Below are positions 55,061-64,000 of a stretch of DNA of 64,000 nucleotides, in pieces. This DNA is from Moraxellaceae bacterium REDSEA-S32_B1 (GTDB lineage: Bacteria > Pseudomonadota > Gammaproteobacteria > Pseudomonadales > Moraxellaceae): positions 1 to 64,000 of the forward strand of contig LUOR01000027.1 in NCBI GenBank assembly GCA_001626925.1, in the 5' to 3' direction. Within the stretch, counting starts at the first letter, position 1. Each line of letters opens with the position of its first letter. The position numbers and the translations under genes were made by a program. Below the pieces are notes generated by a model that saw nothing but the letters and a program-made list of their open reading frames with translations, did not search any database and was not told the DNA's origin.

Positions 55061-55172
55061 CGCTTTCTCAACACATCTATAAAATAAAAAATCGTAAAAA
55101 CAAAACGGTCTAATTGACAAAACTATTCTCTATCATTTAGACCGTTAAATTAAGGCTGATTAGACTAAAAGA

Positions 55173-58082
55173 TCAAACTAAAATATCACGCTTACCATTG
55201 GCACCCATCGGACTAACTAGACCATTTTCTTCCATTTGATCAACAATACGTGCAGCTCGGTTATAGCCTAAGCTGAACTTACGTTGTAATGACGACACAG
55301 AAACTTTCCGTGACTCAAGTACGAAGGATACACACTCATCATACAAGGCATCACGATCCGCCGAACCTTCGCCCGAGTCATAACCACCCGCAGAACCACC
55401 TTCTTCATCATATGGTGTCAGGATTTCATCGACATAATTAGGTGAACCACGTTCACGCCATGCGTCACAGATGCGATTCACTTCATCATCACTGATAAAT
55501 GCACCATGCACACGTTCAGGCTCAATTTTCCCAGGTCCTAAGAACAGCATATCGCCGTGACCGAGCAAATCTTCTGCACCACCCGCATCGAGAATGGTTC
55601 GCGAGTCAATCTTACTATTTACACGAAGTGCGACACGAGTCGGAATATTGGCTTTGATCAAACCTGTGATGACATCAACCGACGGACGCTGTGTCGCAAG
55701 TAATAAGTGAATCCCTGCTGCACGTGATTTCTGCGCAAGGCGTGTGATCATTTCCTCAGCTTTTTTACCGACTTGCATGATCATGTCCGCAAACTCATCG
55801 GCAACGATGACGATCATTGGTAACGGTGTCAAACGTGGTGCACGTTCTTGCGTTGCAGAATCACTTGGCTTCCACGTTGGATCAATAAGATCTTCACCGC
55901 TAATTAACGCCTCTTCGACTTTGCGATTGTAATCCGTGATTTTACGAATCTTCATGAATGACATTAATTTATAACGTCGTTCCATCTCATTCACACACCA
56001 GTTGAGCGCACTGACCGCATCTTTCATATCGGTAACGACTGGTGTCAATAGATGTGGAATATCATTGTAGTTGGCAAGTTCAAGCTGTTTCGGATCAATC
56101 AAAATCAAACGTAATTGATCAGGTGTATATTTGAGGAGCATCGACAGAATCATGGCATTGACTGCCACAGATTTACCTGAACCTGTCGTTCCTGCGACGA
56201 GCATATGTGGTGCTTTGGCAAGATCGGTCAATACAGGATTACCTGAAATATCTTTACCCATCGCCATACTGATCAAACCACTTGGATCACGATAAGCTGG
56301 CATTTCCAAAAGCTCGACCAAACGCACCATTTCACGAGCACTGTTTGGAATCTCAATACCAATATAGGGCTTCCCTGGAATCACTTCGACCACACGTACC
56401 GATGCCATCGACATAGAGCGTGCCAAATCTCGGGAAATATTGGTGACTTTCGAAGCTTTTACACCTGGCGCAAGATCAAGTAAGAAGCGTGTTACTACAG
56501 GGCCAGGCTGTGCTTCAACCACCGTCGCTTTGACATTAAAGTCTTGCAGTTTGATTTCTAACAGCTCAGACAAGCGATCTAACTGTTCTTTGGTAAAATT
56601 GACCTTTTTATTCGGATCAACTTTATCCAATAATTCCATCTCAGGGAGTTTGGATAAATGCTTACGCTTCTCAACCACTTGCATGGCAGCAGATACAGGT
56701 CGACCTGACGCATCTGTCAGTGGTGCATCCAAATCATCCCAAAATGCATCACCATCTTCATCGTCAGGTTTGCCTGCGGTCTCATGCCAAGCTTCGATGA
56801 ATTCTTCTTTATTTAAATGATGAATATCCTTCTCCGCATCTGCAGGTGGTTGATCAATTTCACTTGCAGTCGCAGGCTGATCACTTGGAAAAGGTTGATT
56901 TAGCTTGGCACGTTGCACTGCGCTGAGATCTGATTCTTCTACTGGTTTTTGATCAAAAATGGCATGCTTATTTGGCGTAACTGGTGGCTTTGTATCAGGC
57001 ACAGCAGCGAGAAGCTCATCAAACACCTCATCATCACTCCAGTCTAATACTGACTTTGGCTGTTCTAATTGTTGAGCTGAAGCGTGTGAAAAATCTGCTG
57101 AATTTGGTCGAGCGCGCTGCTCACTTAAATGACGGTCTGCTTCTGCAATCAACTGACTGATTTCATCATGAGAGGGATCATTGTGATACTTATCATTGAC
57201 GATCGGTTTTTGAGTTTGCGAAGTACCATGATTTGAATCTGACGCAAACGCATCATCGAATGAATGTGGGTTCGGTTGCGTAGCGATCTTTTGTTCTAAT
57301 TGATGCTCTGCCACATCATGTTGCATTTCATCCTGAAACTGCTGATGCAACACACTCTGATCATCATCTTGATTGCGAACGGCATGATGCTCTTCAAATT
57401 CATCTAAATGCTGTGCATTCGATTTTGCATGTGGTGCTTTTGTTGCAGTATTTGATGTGGATTGCTTGCCAAGGCTTAGGTCATAATCTTCAGCATCCGT
57501 CGGTACATTTTTATAGAATAAATCATTCAGATAATCAGGAATCTTTTTAATGAGTTGTCCTGTTTTCAACCATTCAATTTTAAAGGCTAAAGTCCATAAG
57601 GCAAATACAAACATCACTAAAAAGAAAATTGAAAAATACAAACCCACCAAACTAGATAAACTACGTCCAACTTCATAGCCAATAATACCACCCGAAGCGT
57701 TGACTAAAGAATCTGTAGGCACTTGCCAAAAGAAATACAACAAGGTCGCAGTGGTCAAAATGATGAAGAATTGTGCCGCATAGCGAAAAGGACGATTGAG
57801 ATAACTGCGCGGCCACCACACTTGGATCGCTTCAATGATCAAGAAGAATGGTAATAATAGCGCCGCCCAACCAAATAAGCCGTATAACATGTCTGCAAGC
57901 CATGCCCCTGCGACACCACTGGCATTACTGACCTGCTGTGTATCGCTAGAAATACGCATCCAACCCGGATCAAAAGGTGTGTACGTCACCGTCGCCAAAA
58001 ATAAATAAATCCCAAACGATATGAGGAAAATGGTACTAATGACACGATGCGCATATTGACCTGTTGCTACACTCATGAACAA
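55173..58082 (-). CDS. ftsK: DNA translocase FtsK
   Basis: N-terminal TM bundle; acidic linker; HMLVAGTTGSGKSVAVNAMILS; C-terminal gamma-like winged helix. Confidence 0.95.
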   Translation of the reverse strand: MFMSVATGQYAHRVISTIFLISFGIYLFLATVTYTPFDPGWMRISSDTQQVSNASGVAGAWLADMLYGLFGWAALLLPFFLIIEAIQVWWPRSYLNRPFRYAAQFFIILTTATLLYFFWQVPTDSLVNASGGIIGYEVGRSLSSLVGLYFSIFFLVMFVFALWTLAFKIEWLKTGQLIKKIPDYLNDLFYKNVPTDAEDYDLSLGKQSTSNTATKAPHAKSNAQHLDEFEEHHAVRNQDDDQSVLHQQFQDEMQHDVAEHQLEQKIATQPNPHSFDDAFASDSNHGTSQTQKPIVNDKYHNDPSHDEISQLIAEADRHLSEQRARPNSADFSHASAQQLEQPKSVLDWSDDEVFDELLAAVPDTKPPVTPNKHAIFDQKPVEESDLSAVQRAKLNQPFPSDQPATASEIDQPPADAEKDIHHLNKEEFIEAWHETAGKPDDEDGDAFWDDLDAPLTDASGRPVSAAMQVVEKRKHLSKLPEMELLDKVDPNKKVNFTKEQLDRLSELLEIKLQDFNVKATVVEAQPGPVVTRFLLDLAPGVKASKVTNISRDLARSMSMASVRVVEVIPGKPYIGIEIPNSAREMVRLVELLEMPAYRDPSGLISMAMGKDISGNPVLTDLAKAPHMLVAGTTGSGKSVAVNAMILSMLLKYTPDQLRLILIDPKQLELANYNDIPHLLTPVVTDMKDAVSALNWCVNEMERRYKLMSFMKIRKITDYNRKVEEALISGEDLIDPTWKPSDSATQERAPRLTPLPMIVIVADEFADMIMQVGKKAEEMITRLAQKSRAAGIHLLLATQRPSVDVITGLIKANIPTRVALRVNSKIDSRTILDAGGAEDLLGHGDMLFLGPGKIEPERVHGAFISDDEVNRICDAWRERGSPNYVDEILTPYDEEGGSAGGYDSGEGSADRDALYDECVSFVLESRKVSVSSLQRKFSLGYNRAARIVDQMEENGLVSPMGANGKRDILV

Positions 58083-58444
58083 TCCTATTGTGCTTTAAAC
58101 CTCTAGCCTAGACCTATTGTGTGATCTGACTATGACTTTGAAACTACGGTGACTTTGATGAATATTATTCGTAACTATAAATCATGACAAAAACAGCAAC
58201 TTTATATTATGCACAGCTTTGATACGAAAATCTTGTCAAATTATGCAATTGCCTCACTTTGCATACAATTTTTCCTATATTTTTCTGCGAAAAACTCTCT
58301 AGAATTCTTGGTGAAAAATCAAGGCTCATCGAATTTTCTAATCTCAATGATTAAAATTACACGTTGAACAAAGCCCCAAATCGAACGTCAAATCACGTAT
58401 ACTTGGCAATATCGTTTAAAAGCAATTAATTTAAGGAAAAGTAA

Positions 58445-59392
<948 letters not shown>

Positions 59393-59420
59393 TCTATATC
59401 TGTTATTAGCTAATCATCCA

Positions 59421-59454
59421 AAACCAAAGTGACGTGAGTTGCTTTGGTTTTTTA
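59421..59454 (+). terminator. Intrinsic terminator after trxB
   Basis: AAACCAAAG...CTTTGGTTT with T-run. Confidence 0.7.
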
Positions 59455-59507
59455 CTGTCTAGATTTGCTTTATACTTTTTCAACAATAGTCTTAAACAAG
59501 GCGTATT

Positions 59508-60275
59508 ATGTTCATATCACACACCGATCAAGACAGTCTGCATGATGCATTTTGCATTTATGATTTTCCTGATATTGCACAAGCCGATCAGCACGGACAA
59601 GGCTTGATTTGCATTGGTGGTGACTTGCAACCTGCGACATTAATTAGCGCTTATCGACATGGATTGTTTCCATGGTTTAATGAAGATGATCCGATCTGTT
59701 GGTGGAGTCCTGAGCCACGTTGTGTGATTTATCCTGAGCAATTTCAACCGAGTAAAAGCTTAGTGCGCAACATGAAAAAATTTGATTATCAGATTCGTTT
59801 TGATCAGGCTTTTCGTGATGTCATTTCGCAATGTGCAGCGCCAAGAAGCTATGCAGAAGACACATGGATTAGCGAAGAAATCATCGAACAATACGTTGCA
59901 TTACACCAGCTCGGTTTTGCGCACAGTGTCGAAGTATGGGATGGTGATGAACTCATTGGTGGCTTGTACGGGCTGAATTTTGGACGTGGCTTCTTTGGTG
60001 AATCGATGTTTAATCGCCGTGTCGACACCTCCAAAATGGCATTCTATGCCTTGATGTTACTGGCTAAAAAAGAACAATTGCCGTGGGTAGATTGTCAATT
60101 GGTCAATGATCATTTGCTCAGTTTAGGTGCGACTGCCCTGCCACGGGCTGATTTTTTACAATCTTTAGAAAAAACCATTACACAGCCCAATATCGATTGG
60201 CAACCGTATCAAAACAGTGTATTTTCTACTAAAGGACTTGCAGAAACACAAAGCTTTGTGTCATCTGCGCAATAA
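59508..60275 (+). CDS. aat: Leucyl/phenylalanyl-tRNA--protein transferase
   Basis: [43 protein letters not shown]. Confidence 0.96.
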   Translation: MFISHTDQDSLHDAFCIYDFPDIAQADQHGQGLICIGGDLQPATLISAYRHGLFPWFNEDDPICWWSPEPRCVIYPEQFQPSKSLVRNMKKFDYQIRFDQAFRDVISQCAAPRSYAEDTWISEEIIEQYVALHQLGFAHSVEVWDGDELIGGLYGLNFGRGFFGESMFNRRVDTSKMAFYALMLLAKKEQLPWVDCQLVNDHLLSLGATALPRADFLQSLEKTITQPNIDWQPYQNSVFSTKGLAETQSFVSSAQ

Positions 60276-60313
60276 ATAAACCAATTGACAATCACCACAG
60301 CTCAAAATAGGTA

Positions 60314-61123
60314 TTGCCAATGAAACCATATTCGCCATTTACATCTTTAGATGATCTGCAATATTACATCACGCCACCGCATGAATGTAGTTATTTGGCG
60401 CGTCGTTCGGCACGTATGGTTTTTCTTGATCCAATTCATTGCATCGATACCGTCACACTCTCTGAACTGTCCCGCTCGGGTTTTCGTCGTAGCGGTGACT
60501 TTGTTTATCGCCCAGAGTGCCATCTCTGTCGGCAATGTCTTTCTTCTCGTGTGCCTGCTGCGCTTTTTACACCAAATAGCCAACAAAAGAAAACCATTAA
60601 GCGCAATCAAGATTTAGAAATGCGCATTACCCCTACTTCGCAGCCGCAAGATTATCATTATGATTTGTACGAACGCTATATTCGTTTGCGTCATCATGAT
60701 GGCGACATGTTTCCACCGAGCTATGAGCAATTTGAAAAATTCCTTGTGCATAGCTGTACTCATAGCTTTTTCTTAGAGCTATGGAAAGATGACCGTTTAA
60801 TGAGTGTGGCAACTTGTGATCAGCTCGATGATGGCTTGTCTGCGGTGTATACTTTTTTTGAACCTGAAGAAGCCAAACGAAGTCTCGGCGTGTATTCCAT
60901 TCTCAATCAAATTGAATATGTCAAAAGTCAGGGTTTAAGTTATCTCTATCTCGGCTACTGGGTGCCACATTCCAATAAAATGAATTATAAATCGCAGTAT
61001 GCGCCACTTGAGATATTACTTGATGGACAATGGCATCGTTTAAACAAGCATTTGAATGCGGATGAAATTCAACGGCTTGGTGATTCATTACTGACAACTT
61101 TGCCGTCGCATTTAAGTCGTTGA
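60314..61123 (+). CDS. bpt: Arginyl/aspartate-glutamate leucyltransferase (Ate/Bpt)
   Basis: HECSYLARRSARMVFLDP; SGFRRSGDFVYRPECHLCRQCLSSRVP; LGVYSILNQIEY. Confidence 0.94.
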   Translation: MPMKPYSPFTSLDDLQYYITPPHECSYLARRSARMVFLDPIHCIDTVTLSELSRSGFRRSGDFVYRPECHLCRQCLSSRVPAALFTPNSQQKKTIKRNQDLEMRITPTSQPQDYHYDLYERYIRLRHHDGDMFPPSYEQFEKFLVHSCTHSFFLELWKDDRLMSVATCDQLDDGLSAVYTFFEPEEAKRSLGVYSILNQIEYVKSQGLSYLYLGYWVPHSNKMNYKSQYAPLEILLDGQWHRLNKHLNADEIQRLGDSLLTTLPSHLSR

Positions 61124-61198
61124 TTTAAAACTTTTAGAAAACAAAAAGTTGCCCAAAATTTCTTGAGCAACTTCTTTAAACTAATTCAAACTGACAAG

Positions 61199-62425
61199 TT
61201 ATTTTAAAGTATCGGCAGGCACTCGCACCCAACCTTCCATAATCACTCGCGCACTACGGCTCATGATGGCTTTTTTTACTTGCCATTGACCATTTTGCTG
61301 TATCGCTTCAGCGCCGACTTTCAGCGTGCCTGATGGATGACCAAAGCGAACAGTTTGACGTACCGCACCGCCTGCGGCTAGATTGACCAATGTGTTTGGA
61401 ATCGCTGCCGCCGTACCGATTGCCACCGCTGCAGTACCCATCATGGCATGATGCAGTTTGCCCATCGACATGGCACGCACCAACACATCTATATCTGCAG
61501 CTAAAACTTGTTTACCACTTGATGAGACATAGTCAGTGGGTTTAGCGACAAAGGCAATTTTCGGCGTGTGCTGACGTGATGCTGCCTCACTCACCTCTTG
61601 AATTAAGCCCATTTTTAATGCGCCATACGCTCGAATAGTTTCAAGTTTTGCCAATGCTTGAGTGTCATTATTTATGTGATCTTGTAGCTCTGTGCCTGTG
61701 TAGCCCAAATCTTCCGCATTAATAAAAATGGTCGGAATACCTGCATTGATAAAAGTCGCTTGAAAACTACCAATATTGGGTACGTCAAAAGTATCCACCA
61801 CATTCCCCGTTGGAAACATTGCACCGCCATCTTCACCATCATCGGCTGGATCAAGAAACTCAATCTGCACCTCTGCCGCTGGGAAAGTCACGCCATCCAG
61901 CTCAAAATCACCCAACTCTTGTACCTCACCATCCGTCATTGGAATATGCGCTATGATGGTTTTTTCAATATTTTTCTGCCAAATGCGTACCGTACATAGA
62001 CCATTTTCAGGAATGCGATTTGCATCGACCAAACCGTTGTTAATCGCAAATGCACCGACCGCTGCGGTGAGATTGCCACAATTCCCACTCCAATCCACAA
62101 AAGCTTTATCTATCGACACTTGCCCGAATAGGTAATCCACATCATGGTCAGAAGATTCACTTTTCGACAAAATGACTGTCTTACTGGTGCTAGAGCTCGC
62201 TCCGCCCATGCCATCGATTTGTTTGCCGTAAGGATCAGGACTGCCAATGACACGCAATAAAAGTTGATCACGAATCCGCCCTGTTGTTTGCGCTTCCACT
62301 GGCAAATCAGTCAGTTTAAAAATTACGCCTTTACTGGTACCACCACGCATATAGGTTGCAGGTATTTTGATTTGTTTGCTCGATGTGGTTGTCTGCGTAT
62401 TGTCTTGAGCATGGGTAGAAGACAT
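61199..62425 (-). CDS. prpF: PrpF-family isomerase
   Basis: IPATYMRGGTSKGVIFKLTDLP; IDGMGGASSSTSKTVIL; DWSGNCGNLTAAVGAFAI. Confidence 0.9.
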   Translation of the reverse strand: MSSTHAQDNTQTTTSSKQIKIPATYMRGGTSKGVIFKLTDLPVEAQTTGRIRDQLLLRVIGSPDPYGKQIDGMGGASSSTSKTVILSKSESSDHDVDYLFGQVSIDKAFVDWSGNCGNLTAAVGAFAINNGLVDANRIPENGLCTVRIWQKNIEKTIIAHIPMTDGEVQELGDFELDGVTFPAAEVQIEFLDPADDGEDGGAMFPTGNVVDTFDVPNIGSFQATFINAGIPTIFINAEDLGYTGTELQDHINNDTQALAKLETIRAYGALKMGLIQEVSEAASRQHTPKIAFVAKPTDYVSSSGKQVLAADIDVLVRAMSMGKLHHAMMGTAAVAIGTAAAIPNTLVNLAAGGAVRQTVRFGHPSGTLKVGAEAIQQNGQWQVKKAIMSRSARVIMEGWVRVPADTLK

Positions 62426-62520
62426 ATTGAAAAATCCTCATTTACAATCAATTAAAAGGTGCATCATTTAAACGCTAGAAAAATATTAGAAAATTTTAAC
62501 CAGTTTTTGAGCGATTAGAA

Positions 62521-63828
62521 TTATCCTAAAGAACCATTTTTCATTTCTACAAAAGTTGCTTTGGCTGCCGCAATGGTTTTTTCAATATCTTTATCGCTGT
62601 GCATCGATGAAATGAAACCCGCTTCAAATGCTGATGGTGCAAGATACACGCCACGATTTAACATGCCGTGGAAAAATTGTTTAAAAGCTTCGCTATCACA
62701 TTTCAACATCGCTTCAAAACTGGATAAATCCTCTTGATCAGTAAAGTACAGACCAAACATTGCGCCAACTTGTTGGGTTTTAAAAGCAACACCCGCTTCA
62801 TCAGCAGCAGATTGTAAACCTGCGAGTAATTTTGCCAATTGTGCTTCAAGCTTTGCATAGAAACCATCTTGGCGAATATGTTTAAACATTGCCAATCCTG
62901 CACGCATCGCCAAAGGATTTCCTGACAATGTACCTGCTTGATACACACCACCAAGTGGTGCGATACATTGCATCATTTCACGCTTGCCACCAAACGCACC
63001 GACTGGAAGCCCTGCACCAATAATTTTCCCTAAGGTAATTAAATCAGGTTCAACATTGTACAGCGTATGCGCACCGCCAAGTGCCACACGAAAACCTGTC
63101 ATGACCTCATCGATGATAAAGACAGCCTTGTATTGATCGCAAACACGACGAATCGCCTGTAGAAAGCCTTCTTTTGGAATGACGAGATTCATATTACCTG
63201 CGACTGGCTCGACAATCACCCCTGCGATTTCTTGACCGAATTTTTCAAAACATTTCTCCAAAGCTTCGATGTCGTTATACGGTAAGACGATGGTATGTTT
63301 GGCAAAATCTTCAGGTACACCTTTCGAGGTTGGTTCGCCCAAAGTCAACAAAGCAGAGCCCGCTTTAACCAAAAGTGAATCGGAATGACCGTGATAGCAA
63401 CCTTCAAACTTAATAATTTTATCTCGTCCAGTATAGCCACGAGCAAGACGAATCGCCGTCATCGTCGCTTCCGTACCTGAGTTGGTCATGCGAATCAAAT
63501 CAATCGACGGGAGAATTTCGCAAATTACATCTGCAAGCGTCGTTTCTGCAACGGTCGGTGCGCCGTAGCTTAGTCCATCTTCAGCAGCTTGTTGCACAGC
63601 TTTTACAATATCAGGATGTGAATGTCCTAAAATCATTGGCCCCCAAGAGCCAACATAGTCAATATATTGATTGTCATCTTCGTCCCACAAATATGCGCCT
63701 TTTGCACGTTTGATAAATACTGGCGTGCCACCGACACCTTTAAAAGCACGTACAGGTGAATTCACGCCACCTGGAATATGCTTTGAGGCTTCTTCAAAAA
63801 GTTGCGCTTGTTTGGCAGAAGTAAACAT
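62521..63828 (-). CDS. hemL: Glutamate-1-semialdehyde 2,1-aminomutase
   Basis: [59 protein letters not shown]; start adjusted from 63846. Confidence 0.96.
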   Translation of the reverse strand: MFTSAKQAQLFEEASKHIPGGVNSPVRAFKGVGGTPVFIKRAKGAYLWDEDDNQYIDYVGSWGPMILGHSHPDIVKAVQQAAEDGLSYGAPTVAETTLADVICEILPSIDLIRMTNSGTEATMTAIRLARGYTGRDKIIKFEGCYHGHSDSLLVKAGSALLTLGEPTSKGVPEDFAKHTIVLPYNDIEALEKCFEKFGQEIAGVIVEPVAGNMNLVIPKEGFLQAIRRVCDQYKAVFIIDEVMTGFRVALGGAHTLYNVEPDLITLGKIIGAGLPVGAFGGKREMMQCIAPLGGVYQAGTLSGNPLAMRAGLAMFKHIRQDGFYAKLEAQLAKLLAGLQSAADEAGVAFKTQQVGAMFGLYFTDQEDLSSFEAMLKCDSEAFKQFFHGMLNRGVYLAPSAFEAGFISSMHSDKDIEKTIAAAKATFVEMKNGSLG

Positions 63829-63884
63829 AAAATTTCTCGATTTCAATAATTTAAAGACAATTTTGATTTGGAATCACAATACGA

Positions 63885-64000
63885 TTAAGTGTAATTAAAT
63901 AAGGCTGACCATGCTTCAATGCGCTGTGGAATCTGTTCAGATTCAAGCCCGAGTATACCACTGACCACAGCACAAAGATCAGCACCTGCAGTGATGACTG
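63885..64000 (-). CDS. thiE: Thiamine phosphate synthase, C-terminal fragment (truncated by window edge)
   Basis: Reverse-strand translation VITAGADLCAVVSGILGLESEQIPQRIEAWSALFNYT*. Confidence 0.75.
   Translation of the reverse strand, partial: VITAGADLCAVVSGILGLESEQIPQRIEAWSALFNYT

Overview
The window is about 64 kb and reads as an Acinetobacter-like (Moraxellaceae) chromosome; the genus is inferred from gene content. The left 7.4 kb holds most of a type I-F CRISPR-Cas locus: a 3' fragment of cas3 (Cas2-3), csy1/cas8f, csy2/cas5f, csy3/cas7f, csy4/cas6f, a leader with a consensus IHF site, and 24 identical 28-nt repeats with 23 spacers of 32 nt (strict 60-bp period). cas1 and the 5' part of cas3 are not in the window. 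The cas3 reading frame breaks at about nt 85-90, next to a hairpin-bearing segment that resembles the right end of an IS200/IS605-type (TnpB) element, so cas3 appears disrupted while the effector genes and array look intact. The rest is mostly ordinary housekeeping sequence: marC, yaaA, lysS, uspA, dusB, cobB, tRNA-Glu, tRNA-Trp, purF, cvpA, pyrD, glcB, zapE, a telA cluster, queG, pepN, an SMR transporter, ahpF, trmB, yebC, a rhlB-like helicase, dnaX, pyrC, rnt, ftsK, trxB, aat, bpt, prpF, hemL and partial thiE. A few uncharacterised proteins and small elements merit a second look: an M48-like protein that has lost HExxH, a Cys-rich protein with zinc-ribbon-like ends, small ORFs, and a perfect operator-like palindrome. 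No database searches were run; all names come from reading the translations.
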